This document shows positions 25,282 to 34,515 of a stretch of DNA of 64,000 bases, piece after piece. Source of the stretch: Gammaproteobacteria bacterium (GTDB taxonomy: Bacteria > Pseudomonadota > Gammaproteobacteria > Thiohalomonadales > Thiohalomonadaceae); the NCBI GenBank assembly GCA_003252455.1, contig QKED01000087.1:54882-118881 (forward strand), written 5' to 3'. The position numbers and the translations under genes are program-made. The number at the start of each line of letters is the position of its first letter. Positions within the stretch are counted from its first letter, which is position 1. Below the pieces are notes generated by a model, which saw only the letters and a program-made list of their open reading frames with translations, ran no database searches and had not been told where the DNA came from.

Positions 25282-26040
25282 ATGATCCGCCTGATCAACG
25301 TTTGCAAGCGCTACCCGGGCGGGCATCAGGCCCTCACCAACCTCACCTTCGAGCTGGAGGATGGCGAGATGGCCTTCCTCACCGGCCACTCCGGGGCTGG
25401 CAAGTCGACCCTGCTCAAGCTCATCGCCCTGATGGAGCGCCCCACCAGCGGCCAGCTCATCGTCAACGGCAAGAACCTCGGCAAGCTCAAGACCCATCAG
25501 GTGCCCTATCACCGGCGCAACCTTGGGCTCATCTTCCAAAACCACCAACTGCTCTACGACCGCACCGTGTTCGACAACGTCGCCCTGCCGCTGGTGATCG
25601 CCGGACACCGTCACCAGGAGGTGCGCCGCCGCGTGCTCGCCGCCCTCGACAAGGTACAGCTGCTCGGCAAGGAGCACCTCTACCCCATCACCCTCTCCGG
25701 CGGTGAACAGCAGCGCGTGGGCATCGCCCGCGCCGTGGTCAACCGCCCCAAGCTGCTGCTCGCCGACGAACCCACCGGCAACCTCGACCCCGACCTCTCG
25801 GCCGAGATCATGGGGCTGTTTCAAGACTTCAACCGGGTCGGCGTCTCGGTGCTCATCGTCACCCACGACTACGACCTGATCCGCTCCATGCCCAACCGCA
25901 TCCTGCACGTGGAACACGGCAAGCTGGAGGGGGACTACCCGCGTCGCGACCGCCCCGCCGCCAACCCCGCCGAGGGGCAGACGCAGGTGACACAGAGCAG
26001 CGAGCGCGACGCGACAGACGAGGAGGATGGCGATGAGTAA
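25282..26040 (+). CDS. ftsE: Cell-division ABC ATPase FtsE
   Basis: 252 residues. Walker A is GHSGAGKST, the ABC signature is LSGGEQQR, Walker B is [12 protein letters not shown], and the H-loop is THDYD. FtsE with FtsX forms an ABC-type complex that regulates septal peptidoglycan amidases rather than transport. The C-terminal 30 residues are an acidic/polar extension beyond the usual FtsE length of about 222. Start ATG 25282 is 14 bp after the ftsY stop. Confidence 0.96.
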   Translation: MIRLINVCKRYPGGHQALTNLTFELEDGEMAFLTGHSGAGKSTLLKLIALMERPTSGQLIVNGKNLGKLKTHQVPYHRRNLGLIFQNHQLLYDRTVFDNVALPLVIAGHRHQEVRRRVLAALDKVQLLGKEHLYPITLSGGEQQRVGIARAVVNRPKLLLADEPTGNLDPDLSAEIMGLFQDFNRVGVSVLIVTHDYDLIRSMPNRILHVEHGKLEGDYPRRDRPAANPAEGQTQVTQSSERDATDEEDGDE

Positions 26041-27010
26041 CACCCCGCGCCATGCCCCGCCACCACGCGCCACCAGCCGCCTGCAGCGCCCTAGTCTGCT
26101 CTATCGCTACGCCATGGGTCACCTGCAGGCGCTGGTCAGCACCCTCGGCCAACTGGTGCGTCAACCCTTCAACAGCCTGCTCACCGCCCTGGTGATCGGC
26201 ATCGCCCTCGCCCTACCCGCCGGTCTGCACCTGATGATCGACAACCTCGGTCAGGTGGTGGAGGGGTGGAAGGGCTCGACCCGTATCTCCCTCTTCCTCA
26301 CCCTGGAGACCGCGACCAGCGAGGCCGAGGCACTCGCCAAGCGTCTCGGCGCGCGCACCGAACTGGAGACGGTGACGCACGTAGCCCCGGCCGACTCGCT
26401 GGCCGAGTTCGAGCAGCACAGCGGCATGTCCGACCTGCTCGACCTGCTGGAGCGCAACCCCCTCCCCTCCCTGCTAGTACTTACCCCACGCAGCGACCTC
26501 GACCCGGTCGCCATGCAGGCGCTGCTCACCGATCTGCAAGCGCTGCCCGAGGTGGAGCTGGCCCAGCTCGACATGGCCTGGGTCAAGCGTCTGCACGCCA
26601 TGCTCGCCATCGGGCAACGCGGCGTCGTACTACTCGGCGCCCTGCTCGGCCTCGCCGTGCTGGTGGTGGTGGGCAATACCATCCGCCTCGGCATCCAGAA
26701 TCGTCGCGAAGAGATCCTGGTGACCAAACTGATCGGCGCCACCAACGCCTTCATCCGTCGCCCCTTCCTCTATATGGGCGTCTGGTACGGTCTGCTCGGC
26801 GGCCTCATGGCGCTGGCCCTGGTCGCCCTCGCCCTACACCTGCTGGCCGCCCCAGTAGGCGAACTGGCCCTGCTCTACCAGAGCGACTTCGTCTTGCACA
26901 ACGTCACCCCACTGCAGGGGCTCCTGGTCGTGGTCGGCGGTGCACTACTCGGACTCGTCGGCTCCTGGGTCGCCGTAGGCCGCCACCTAAGTGCCATCGA
27001 GCCACGCTGA
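26033..27010 (+). CDS. ftsX: Cell-division protein FtsX
   Basis: 325 residues. A cytosolic N-terminus is followed by TM1 (about 45-65), a periplasmic loop of about 110 residues that contacts amidase activators, and three more TM segments (about 195-220, 245-270 and 290-310) with the FtsX pattern RREEILVTKLIGATNAFIRR. ATG 26033 lies six bases after GGAGG; the in-frame ATG at 26027 abuts that Shine-Dalgarno and is less likely. The start overlaps the end of ftsE by 8 bp. Confidence 0.94.
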   Translation: MSNTPRHAPPPRATSRLQRPSLLYRYAMGHLQALVSTLGQLVRQPFNSLLTALVIGIALALPAGLHLMIDNLGQVVEGWKGSTRISLFLTLETATSEAEALAKRLGARTELETVTHVAPADSLAEFEQHSGMSDLLDLLERNPLPSLLVLTPRSDLDPVAMQALLTDLQALPEVELAQLDMAWVKRLHAMLAIGQRGVVLLGALLGLAVLVVVGNTIRLGIQNRREEILVTKLIGATNAFIRRPFLYMGVWYGLLGGLMALALVALALHLLAAPVGELALLYQSDFVLHNVTPLQGLLVVVGGALLGLVGSWVAVGRHLSAIEPR

Positions 27011-27103
27011 GCACGGATGCGATCTGACCTGTGCGTTTGATCACCCCGCTTATCCGTGTGGACAGCCGAATATCGGTCAAACCGCGAGTGAGCGTCGCCG
27101 CGC

Positions 27104-27134
27104 TTGCCAAGCCGGTCAAAAAAAAGGCTAGAAT
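27104..27134 (+). promoter_or_regulatory. Candidate promoter upstream of the REC-REC-GGDEF gene
   Basis: TTGCCA (27104-27109) and TAGAAT (27129-27134) with a 19-bp spacer that includes an A8 run, 84 bp before the ATG at 27218. The spacer is longer than ideal. Confidence 0.4.
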
Positions 27135-27217
27135 CGAAAAACCTTAATAGGTGACAATCGGTCTATGTACGCCCCCAATAGAGGGTGCAAAAGGGTTGCA
27201 GCAGGCTCAGGAAACAG

Positions 27218-28558
27218 ATGGCGAACAAGCACATCATGATTGTGGATGGATCGACGATCTCCCGTGAGATCGTCTCGCGCATCCTCAATGAGACCCTGAA
27301 CAACACCCAGATCGACACCTGTGCCAGTGGCGAGGAGGCGCTCGCCCGCCTCGGCGATCACCACTACGAGCTGATCACCCTCTCCCAGCACCTCCCCGAC
27401 ATGGACGGCCTGGAGCTGTGCCGGCGCATCCGCTCCAGCGACACCTCGCACCAACACGTCCCCGTGCTGCTCATCAGTACCGACTCCAGCAACGAGATCT
27501 ACCGTGCGGGCTTCGCCGTCGGGGTCACCGACTACCTGGAGAAGTCGCGCGGCTACAAGGCCTTCGCCAGCTACATCAAAAACCTCTGCATGCGCACCTG
27601 CGGTCAGGTGGGCCGCCTGCTCTATGTAGAAGACAGCCTCACCGCCGCCCTGGTGACCAAGAAGGTACTCACCCGCCACGGCATCGAGGTGACCCACGTC
27701 ACCACCGCCGAAGAGGCGTTGACCCTGCTCGACAAGGGCGGCGAGCGCAACTACGACCTGATCATGAGCGACTTCTACCTGGAGGGGGAGATGACCGGGG
27801 GCGACCTGCTGCACCACGTGCGCCAGATCCTCCACCTCACCCCACAGGAGATGCCCTTCCTGATGGTCACCGGCAACGAAGAGAAGGAGAGCCAGGTCGA
27901 GATGGTGCACATGGGCGCCAACGACTTCCTCACCAAGCCGATGATCGAAGAGATCCTCATGGTGCGGGTGCGCAACCTGCTCACCATCCGCCAGCAGTAC
28001 GAGGCACTGCAGCGCCAGGCCCAGGCCCTGGAGCACGCGGTCAACATCGATAGTCTCACCGGCGTGCACCACTTCAGCTACGTGGCCGAGCAGGGCAACA
28101 GCTACCTGCGCGACCCGCACTATGAGCCGGTCTGGGCGCTGATCCTCGACCTCGACTCGTTCGAGACCATCAACCTCTCCCAGGGCCACCTCACCGGCGA
28201 CCACATCCTCGCCAGTGTCGGTAAGCTGCTGCGCGAGAGTTTCGGTGACGGCATGGTGGTACGCCTCGGCGGCAAGAAGTTCTTCGTCCTGCTACCGCTC
28301 AACGGGCGCAAGGAGGCACTGATCCGTGCCGAGACCCTGCGCCGGCGCGTGGCCGCGCTCAATCCTGACGGCACCCCCATCACCGCCAGCATCGGCCTGG
28401 TCTGCGCCACCGAGCACCCCGATCTGGAGCTGGCGCAGATCCTCTCCCTGGCCGACAAGGCCCTCGACGCCGCCAAGGGTGCCGGACGCAACTGCATCTA
28501 CCTGGCCACCCCACAGAAGAGCTTCATCCCGCTCAAGGTCCAACGCAGCGCCTCCTGA
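27218..28558 (+). CDS. Tandem-receiver GGDEF-like response regulator with degenerate sites
   Basis: 446 residues: REC1 (about 4-122), REC2 (about 128-250) and a C-terminal GGDEF-like domain (about 275-440). REC1 has LITLSQHLPDMDG where an Asp normally stands before the loop, so the phosphoacceptor is Ser and the domain is probably not phosphorylated. REC2 keeps LIMSDFYLEG with the Asp and a KP motif (FLTKPM). The cyclase signature is GGKKF in RLGGKKFFVLL instead of GG[DE]EF, so cyclase activity is unlikely. It lies between ftsX and rpoH, which are often adjacent in gammaproteobacteria. AGGA precedes the ATG at 27218 by six bases. Confidence 0.9.
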   Translation: MANKHIMIVDGSTISREIVSRILNETLNNTQIDTCASGEEALARLGDHHYELITLSQHLPDMDGLELCRRIRSSDTSHQHVPVLLISTDSSNEIYRAGFAVGVTDYLEKSRGYKAFASYIKNLCMRTCGQVGRLLYVEDSLTAALVTKKVLTRHGIEVTHVTTAEEALTLLDKGGERNYDLIMSDFYLEGEMTGGDLLHHVRQILHLTPQEMPFLMVTGNEEKESQVEMVHMGANDFLTKPMIEEILMVRVRNLLTIRQQYEALQRQAQALEHAVNIDSLTGVHHFSYVAEQGNSYLRDPHYEPVWALILDLDSFETINLSQGHLTGDHILASVGKLLRESFGDGMVVRLGGKKFFVLLPLNGRKEALIRAETLRRRVAALNPDGTPITASIGLVCATEHPDLELAQILSLADKALDAAKGAGRNCIYLATPQKSFIPLKVQRSAS

Positions 28559-28929
28559 GGGACGCCCCCGACGGCGACTCTTCTGCTGCAGGGTGCGACA
28601 CCCCTGGCGCAGAGCGCACCACCTCGCGTCATCCCCCATCACTACACCACTGGGTGCCAACCTGCGCCTCAGGCAAATCCAAGCATTCAGGTATGAAATT
28701 TGCTACCTTTTGCCAAGGGAACCCTTTTCCGACAATCCGGTCAGAGCATAGAGCAGGAAAAGGGCCCTGAATCGGCCCATGTGGCCTGAGTGTGAGGGTT
28801 AACTGACTGATTTGTAGAGCGGTTCATATTCTTTACAAAAACACTCAAGAATTGCTTTGCATTACCAGAGTTTTGTAGTAAGTTATTACCCACTGATACG
28901 CGAAAAGAGTCCCAAGCGGAGTAAAGACC
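28559..28929 (+). promoter_or_regulatory. rpoH upstream region (371 bp without a gene)
   Basis: The second half (28680-28900) is AT-rich compared with its surroundings and should hold the rpoH promoters. A weak candidate is TTGCAT (28857-28862) and TAAGTT (28879-28884) with a 16-bp spacer. Multiple promoters are usual for rpoH. AGCGGAG lies about 10 bases before the ATG. I see no open frame with coding character and no obvious palindrome here. Confidence 0.4.
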
Positions 28930-29781
28930 ATGTCAACGAACACCCTGGACCTGAAGCTGAACTTCCCCATCGGCAGCATCGAATCCTATACCCAGCAGGT
29001 GAATCGTATCCCCATGCTCACTCAAGAAGAGGAGCGTGAGCTGGCCGAGCGCCTCTACAACCAGAACGATCTGGAAGCGGCACAACGACTGGTCTTCTCT
29101 CACCTACGCTTCGTCGTGCACATCGCCCGCAGCTACAGCGGCTACGGCCTGCCCCAGGCGGACCTGATCCAGGAGGGCAACATCGGCCTAATGAAGGCGG
29201 TGAAGCGCTTCGACCCCAATCAGAACGTACGCCTGGTCTCCTTCGCCGTGCACTGGATCCGCGCCGAGATCCACGAGTTCATCCTGCGCAACTGGCGCAT
29301 CATGAAAGTGGCCACCACCAAGGCGCAGCGCAAGCTCTTCTTCAACCTGCGCGGCTCCAAGAAGCGCCTCGGTTGGTTCAGCGCCGACGAGGTGGATGCC
29401 GTGGCCAAGGACCTGGGCGTCACCAGCGCCCAGGTGCTGGAGATGGAGTCACGCCTCTCCAGCCAGGACACCCCGTTCGACGGCTACAGCGACAGCGACG
29501 ACGACCTGAGCCTGGCCCCCTCCGACTATCTCTCGGACTACAGCTTCGAGCCGGCGCGCAACCTGGAGATGAGCGACTGGGAGGAGCACAGCCGCAACAA
29601 CCTGATGGAGGCGATCGGCAGCCTCGACGAGCGTAGCCGCGACATCGTCACCGCCCGCTGGCTGAACGACGATAAGAGCACCCTGCAGGAGCTGGCCGAC
29701 AAATACAGCGTCTCCGCCGAGCGCATCCGTCAGCTGGAAAAGAACGCCATGAAGAAGCTCAAGGGGGTGCTGGAGGCCTAA
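28930..29781 (+). CDS. rpoH: Heat-shock sigma factor RpoH (sigma 32)
   Basis: 283 residues with sigma70 regions 1.2, 2 ([39 protein letters not shown]), 3 and 4 ([34 protein letters not shown]). The RpoH box QRKLFFNLR is present at about residue 135, which distinguishes it from RpoD and RpoS. It directs transcription of chaperone and protease genes and is controlled by DnaK and FtsH. It is followed by a strong hairpin. Confidence 0.97.
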   Translation: MSTNTLDLKLNFPIGSIESYTQQVNRIPMLTQEEERELAERLYNQNDLEAAQRLVFSHLRFVVHIARSYSGYGLPQADLIQEGNIGLMKAVKRFDPNQNVRLVSFAVHWIRAEIHEFILRNWRIMKVATTKAQRKLFFNLRGSKKRLGWFSADEVDAVAKDLGVTSAQVLEMESRLSSQDTPFDGYSDSDDDLSLAPSDYLSDYSFEPARNLEMSDWEEHSRNNLMEAIGSLDERSRDIVTARWLNDDKSTLQELADKYSVSAERIRQLEKNAMKKLKGVLEA

Positions 29782-29820
29782 CGCCCCTCCAGCCCCAGGG
29801 CCACAAAGGCGCCCGCACCC

Positions 29821-29855
29821 ACGCAGCACGCCCCGCATCGCGGGGCGTGCTGCGT
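29821..29855. terminator. Hairpin between rpoH and yicC
   Basis: A perfect 16-bp stem ACGCAGCACGCCCCGC with loop ATC, between convergent genes. No T-tract follows, so termination strength is uncertain, but position and symmetry fit a bidirectional terminator. Confidence 0.75.
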
Positions 29856-29892
29856 TATGGCCCCGGCCTACGTGGGCCGCGGCGTGGCAGGG

Positions 29893-30756
29893 TTACTCGA
29901 TATTTTGCACCTGCTCACGCATCTGCTCGATGAGTACCTTCAGCTCCACCGCCGCACGCGTGGTCTCCACATCGGCGGACTTGGACCCAAGCGTGTTGGC
30001 CTCGCGGTTCAGCTCCTGCATGAGAAAGTCGAGCCGCCGCCCCACCGCTCCCTTGGAGGCAACCACCCGCCGCACCTCGGCGATGTGCCCGATGAGGCGG
30101 TCCAGCTCCTCATCGACATCGATACGCTGGGCGAAGAGCACCAGCTCCTGCTCCAGTCGCCCCGGCTCCAACTCGTCGCGCACCTCGGCCAGACGCTCGC
30201 GCAGGCGCTGCGTGAAGCGCTCGCGCACCTGTGGCAGACGCTCCCGCACCTGCGCCACCAGCGGGCCCATCGCCTCTAAGCGCTGCTCCAGCAACCCACG
30301 GATCACGGTCCCCTCACGGGAGCGCGTCTCCGTCAGCTCATCCAACGCCCCCTCCAATAGCTCACGCACCGCGCCAGCCAGGGCCTCGCCATCCACCTCG
30401 GCGCCCTGCAGCACCCCCGGCCAGCGCAGCAGGTCGAGGGAGCTGACCGGGGCCGGGTTGTAGATGAGCGCATCCAGCTCACGGCTCACGTGTGCCAGGC
30501 GCGCGGCCAGCTCACGGTCGAAACGCAGCTCGACTTGCCCACCCAGAGGGGCGGCGTAGCGCAGGTTACACTCGACCTTGCCGCGAGCCAGACGCTTGCC
30601 GAGCCGCTCACGCATGTGCCCCTCCAGGGCACGCAACTCCTCGGGCATACGTAACGTCGGCTCCAGATAGCGGTGGTTGACGCTGCGCAGCTCCAGGGTA
30701 AGGCGGCCCCACGGCCCTTCGCTGTGGCGGCGGGCAAAGGCGGTCATGCTCTGCAT
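29893..30756 (-). CDS. yicC: YicC-family endoribonuclease
   Basis: 287 residues, the family's usual length, starting MQSMTAFARR with the family opening SMTAFA. It ends with the conserved DUF1732 block (KGAVGRRLDFLMQELNREAN, TLGSKSADVETTRAAVELK). YicC-type proteins are RNA endonucleases linked to small-RNA turnover. Start 30756 has GGAG about nine bases upstream. The frame stays open about 200 bases further up but without family similarity. Confidence 0.93.
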   Translation of the reverse strand: MQSMTAFARRHSEGPWGRLTLELRSVNHRYLEPTLRMPEELRALEGHMRERLGKRLARGKVECNLRYAAPLGGQVELRFDRELAARLAHVSRELDALIYNPAPVSSLDLLRWPGVLQGAEVDGEALAGAVRELLEGALDELTETRSREGTVIRGLLEQRLEAMGPLVAQVRERLPQVRERFTQRLRERLAEVRDELEPGRLEQELVLFAQRIDVDEELDRLIGHIAEVRRVVASKGAVGRRLDFLMQELNREANTLGSKSADVETTRAAVELKVLIEQMREQVQNIE

Positions 30757-30904
30757 GCGGGAGTCTCCGGGTGAGTTGAGGTCGACAACGCGAGGGCGAC
30801 ACCGCCCGAGCAAGAAAGTCACACAAAGGTCATTCTCTGTATAATCGACCGAGAAGAAGGCGTGACCCCATACTAACAGCTCGTGTCGACGCAGATCATG
30901 AATC

Positions 30905-31966
30905 ATGAATGAGCAGACCCACAGCGACCTCGCCCTGCCCAAGGGCACCAAGGTCGACAACTACATCATCGACAAGCGACTGGGCGGTGGCGGGTTCAGC
31001 ATCGTCTACCGGGGTCACGAGATCGTCCCCCTGGACGGGGCTACCGAGACCACCCCGGAGGCCTGCGAGCCGGAGTCCGATGCCCCCCCCGCCGTCGAGG
31101 GTCAGGCCCCCGCCGAGAAAGAGGCGGATAAGCCACGCCAGGTGATCATCAAGGAGTACATGCCGCGCAAGCTCGCCACCCGTGGTGAGGACGGGCGGAC
31201 GGTGATCACCCGAGAGGAGGGCGACACCGAACACTTCAACCACGGGCGCAAACTCTTCCTGCAAGAGGCGAGCACCCTGGCCAAGCTCAAGCACCCGAAC
31301 ATCGTCAACGTGATCAACTTCTTCCGCGCCAACGGCACGGTCTACATGGTGATGGCCTACGCCGAGGGCATCAACCTGCAGGACTATATCCGCCGCCACA
31401 AGGGGCAGCTGAGCGAGAAGGTGATCCGCTCCATCTTCGTGCAGCTCGCAGGTGGCTTGCGGGTGATCCACAACGCCGGCCTCATGCACCTCGACCTCAA
31501 GCCAGGCAATATCTTCCTGCGCGCCGGCGGACGCCCGCTACTGCTCGACTTCGGTGCCGTACACCAGCAGACCCAGAGTCGCCGCGACCAGCCCGCCCAG
31601 GTGATCACCCAGGGCTTCTCGCCCATCGAGCAGATCAACCCGGGCGGCTATGTCGGCCCCTGGACCGACATCTACGCCCTCGGCGCCACCGTGCGCGCCT
31701 GCCTCGACGGCACCTCGCCACCACCGGCCAACGAGCGGCGCCTCGAAGACAAGATGAAGCCCGCCACCGAGGCATTTCGCCGCGAGTACTCCCACAGCCT
31801 GTTGGCGGCCATCGACTGGGCCATGGAGGTCGACCCTCTGCACCGCCCACAGAATGTCGATGAGTTCTTGGAGGCACTGAACAAAGAGGACCCGCCGGAG
31901 CCGCCGGAAGAACACAAGCCCACGATGCTCGAACGCATCGCCAACTCACTCCCCTGGAACAAGTGA
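30905..31966 (+). CDS. Hanks-type serine/threonine protein kinase
   Basis: 353 residues. The glycine loop LGGGGFSIVY is near residue 27, the ATP-binding Lys in VIIKEY at residue 83, the catalytic HLDLKPGNIFL near 195 and DFGAV near 213. A Pro/Glu/Ala-rich insertion of about 40 residues (about 43-77) lies between the glycine loop and the Lys, which is unusual. The catalytic HxD is HLD, not HRD, so it is a non-RD kinase. There is no TM segment, so it is cytosolic. It is 13 bp from a PP2C phosphatase, forming a kinase-phosphatase pair, followed by rph. Substrates are unknown. Confidence 0.92.
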   Translation: MNEQTHSDLALPKGTKVDNYIIDKRLGGGGFSIVYRGHEIVPLDGATETTPEACEPESDAPPAVEGQAPAEKEADKPRQVIIKEYMPRKLATRGEDGRTVITREEGDTEHFNHGRKLFLQEASTLAKLKHPNIVNVINFFRANGTVYMVMAYAEGINLQDYIRRHKGQLSEKVIRSIFVQLAGGLRVIHNAGLMHLDLKPGNIFLRAGGRPLLLDFGAVHQQTQSRRDQPAQVITQGFSPIEQINPGGYVGPWTDIYALGATVRACLDGTSPPPANERRLEDKMKPATEAFRREYSHSLLAAIDWAMEVDPLHRPQNVDEFLEALNKEDPPEPPEEHKPTMLERIANSLPWNK

Positions 31967-31979
31967 CGGGACGCCGCTC

Positions 31980-32876
31980 ATGATGCGTTACGACCTCGGC
32001 CAGGCCAACCGGATTGGCAGCCGCGACAGCAATCAGGACCGTTTTGCCGCCATCACCACGGACGAAGGGGTCCTGCTGGTGATGGCCGACGGCATGGGCG
32101 GTCACGCCGGTGGCGCCATCGCCGCCCAGACCCTGGTGGAGACCGCGCGGAAGTTCTACTTCAAGCACGACCGCCCGGTACGTGACGTGGCCGGCTTCCT
32201 CGAAGAGCTGATGGTCAAGGCGCACCACAACATCCTGCGCGCCGCCGCACGCAACCACATGGAGGTACTGCCTGGCACCACCGGCGTGCTCTGCCTGGTG
32301 CAGGACGGCTACGCCTACTGGGCCCATGTGGGTGACAGCCGCCTCTACCTGTTCCGCGACCAGTTGCCCATCTACCGCACCCAGGACCACTCCTACGTCG
32401 AACGTCTGTTTCGCGAGGGGGTGATCAGCCGCGTGGAGATGGACAGCCACCCGATGCGCAACCACATCACCCAGTGCCTCGGCTGCCGCGAGAAGGAGCC
32501 CGAGGTGAGCCACTCCAAGCCGACGCCGTTGGAACGAGGCGACATCCTGTTGCTCTGCACCGACGGACTCTGGGGGCCGCTCGACGACGCCCAGATGGGG
32601 ACGATGCTCGCCAATCGCGGCACCCTCGACGAGAACGTCGCACACATGGCCGAGACCGCCGAGCAGTACAGCTACCCGCGCAGCGACAACGTCAGCGTGC
32701 TGGCCCTGCGTTACCATGGCTGGGACGGTGCCGCGCCACCGCCCCCCCCCGGCGCCCTTCCCCACCGCCGTCCGGCGCCGAACACGGGCAACACAGGACA
32801 GGAGCGCGACGTGCGCTCCGCCATCGAGCAGATCGAGCAGATCCTGCGCGAGTACGAAGACGAGATGAAACGCTAA
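31980..32876 (+). CDS. PP2C-type serine/threonine phosphatase
   Basis: 298 residues. PP2C motifs in order are RDSNQDRF (metal Asp), VMADGMGGHAGG, AHVGDSRLYLF, LLCTDGLWG and SDNVSVLAL, all metal ligands present. A Pro-rich linker (about 245-270) leads to a C-terminal acidic helix (AIEQIEQILREYEDE). It should dephosphorylate targets of the kinase encoded just upstream. The start is ATG 31980 (an in-frame ATG follows directly). Confidence 0.93.
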   Translation: MMRYDLGQANRIGSRDSNQDRFAAITTDEGVLLVMADGMGGHAGGAIAAQTLVETARKFYFKHDRPVRDVAGFLEELMVKAHHNILRAAARNHMEVLPGTTGVLCLVQDGYAYWAHVGDSRLYLFRDQLPIYRTQDHSYVERLFREGVISRVEMDSHPMRNHITQCLGCREKEPEVSHSKPTPLERGDILLLCTDGLWGPLDDAQMGTMLANRGTLDENVAHMAETAEQYSYPRSDNVSVLALRYHGWDGAAPPPPPGALPHRRPAPNTGNTGQERDVRSAIEQIEQILREYEDEMKR

Positions 32877-32885
32877 GGAGCCCCC

Positions 32886-33605
32886 ATGCGACCCAGCCGC
32901 CGTGCGCCCGATCAACTACGCGAGATCCGCATCACCCGCAACTACACCAAACACGCCGAGGGCTCGGTGCTGGTGGAGTTCGGCGACACCAAGGTGATCT
33001 GCACCGCCAGCGTCGAAGAGCGCGTGCCCGGCTTCCTACGCGGCAAGGGCCAGGGCTGGGTCAGCGCCGAGTACGGCATGCTGCCGCGCGCCACCGGCAA
33101 CCGCCAGCGGCGCGAGGCGAGCCTCGGCCAGCAGGGCGGGCGCACCCTGGAGATCCAGCGCCTCATCGCCCGCTCCCTGCGCGCGGTGGTCGACCTGAAG
33201 AAGCTCGGCGAGCGCACCATCACCATCGATTGCGACGTGATCCAGGCCGATGGCGGCACCCGCACCGCCTCCATCACCGGCGGCTATGTGGCCCTGGCCG
33301 ACGCCATCGACCACCTGCTGGAGAGCAAGCTGCTGAAGAAGGACCCACGTCTGGCCCAGGTCGCCTCTGTCTCGGTCGGCATCGTCAACGGCAGCGCGGT
33401 GCTCGATCTCGACTACGACGAAGACTCCAACGCCCAGACCGATATGAATGTGGTGATGAACGACCAGGGCGCCTTCATTGAGGTGCAGGGCACCGCCGAG
33501 GGGCACGCCTTCCGCCGTGAGGAGCTCAACGCCATGCTCGACCTGGCCCAACTCGGTATCGCCCAACTCATCGTCCACCAGCGGGAGGCCCTCAAACATG
33601 GCTGA
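32886..33605 (+). CDS. rph: Ribonuclease PH
   Basis: 239 residues. Characteristic blocks are [56 protein letters not shown], and [19 protein letters not shown]. It trims tRNA 3' ends phosphorolytically. AAGGAG lies six bases before the ATG. Its last codons overlap the start of rdgB by 8 bp, so the two are coupled. Confidence 0.96.
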   Translation: MRPSRRAPDQLREIRITRNYTKHAEGSVLVEFGDTKVICTASVEERVPGFLRGKGQGWVSAEYGMLPRATGNRQRREASLGQQGGRTLEIQRLIARSLRAVVDLKKLGERTITIDCDVIQADGGTRTASITGGYVALADAIDHLLESKLLKKDPRLAQVASVSVGIVNGSAVLDLDYDEDSNAQTDMNVVMNDQGAFIEVQGTAEGHAFRREELNAMLDLAQLGIAQLIVHQREALKHG

Positions 33606-34200
33606 AGCAAAGCGCCGTATCGTCCTCGCCAGCGGCAACAAGGGCAAGGTGCGCGAGATTAACCAGATCCTCGCCGGGCTCGATATCGAGGTGGTGCCGC
33701 AGACCGACTTCGGCGTCATCGAGGTCGAAGAGACCGGCCTCACCTTCGTCGAGAACGCCATCCTCAAGGCGCGCAACGCCGCCGCGCACACCGGGCTACC
33801 CGCCCTGGCGGACGACTCGGGGCTAGAGGTCGACGCCCTCTCCGGCGCCCCCGGCATCTACTCCGCACGCTTCGCCGGCGTGGGGGCCAGCGATGCCGAC
33901 AACGTCGCCCTGTTGCTCGACAAGCTGCAGGGCTTCGCGCCCGAACAGCGCGCGGCCCGCTTCCAGTGCCTGATAGTGTTCATGCAGCACGGCACGGACC
34001 CCACCCCGCTCATCTGCCAGGGCACCTGGGAGGGGCGCGTCACCGAGCAGCCGAGCGGAGCCAACGGCTTCGGCTACGACCCCATCTTCTTCGTCCCCGA
34101 GCACGGTTGCACCGCCGCCAAACTGGACGCCGAGACCAAGAACGGCCTCAGCCACCGGGGTCAGGCACTGCGCAAGCTGGTGGCCGCCCTCGGCGGTTGA
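33598..34200 (+). CDS. rdgB: dITP/XTP pyrophosphatase RdgB (HAM1)
   Basis: 200 residues with [16 protein letters not shown] (substrate loop), [40 protein letters not shown] (metal and active site), and [12 protein letters not shown]. It removes ITP, dITP and XTP from the pool. ATG 33598 lies inside the last codons of rph. Together with the MazG-like enzyme at the left of the window it is one of two nucleotide housecleaning activities encoded here. Confidence 0.96.
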   Translation: MAEAKRRIVLASGNKGKVREINQILAGLDIEVVPQTDFGVIEVEETGLTFVENAILKARNAAAHTGLPALADDSGLEVDALSGAPGIYSARFAGVGASDADNVALLLDKLQGFAPEQRAARFQCLIVFMQHGTDPTPLICQGTWEGRVTEQPSGANGFGYDPIFFVPEHGCTAAKLDAETKNGLSHRGQALRKLVAALGG

Positions 34201-34288
34201 ACCGAGAGTGTGATCCCGCCAGCTCCACACAGGGCGGAATCGGGGTAGAATTCGCCGCTTACGCCCTACCTGCTTGGAGAGAGTGACC

Positions 34289-34477
34289 ATGGCCGAGTGC
34301 CCCTTCCTCAAGATCTGCCCCATTTGGGCCGACTTCGCCGAAGTCGAGAAGATGCACTGGCTGGGTGACTACTGTCGGGGTGACAAATTCGAGGTGTGCG
34401 AGCGACGCAAGCGCGGCCTGCAGGGGCTGCCGGTCACCAACGACCTCCTCCCCGACGGCAGCTCCACCAAGGCCTGA
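34289..34477 (+). CDS. Small cysteine-rich protein
   Basis: 62 residues, MAECPFLKICPIWADFAEVE then a C-terminal CRGDKFEVCERRKRG, giving the pattern C-x5-C ... C-x6-C. It resembles small proteins of the type 'CPF-x-x-x-CPFF ... YCKGD-x-x-x-CARY', which I have seen without assigned function. The spacing could bind zinc or an iron-sulfur cluster (inference). GGAGAGAG precedes the ATG at 34289. It lies between rdgB and hemW in the same direction. Confidence 0.75.
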   Translation: MAECPFLKICPIWADFAEVEKMHWLGDYCRGDKFEVCERRKRGLQGLPVTNDLLPDGSSTKA

Positions 34478-34515
34478 TACAGCGATATCGCGGCGCCACA
34501 CGGGGCGCCCAACCC

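Noticed and set aside
27218..28558. Annotating the tandem-receiver protein as an active diguanylate cyclase
   Set aside because: The signature is GGKKF rather than GG[DE]EF, so only a GGDEF-like fold is claimed.
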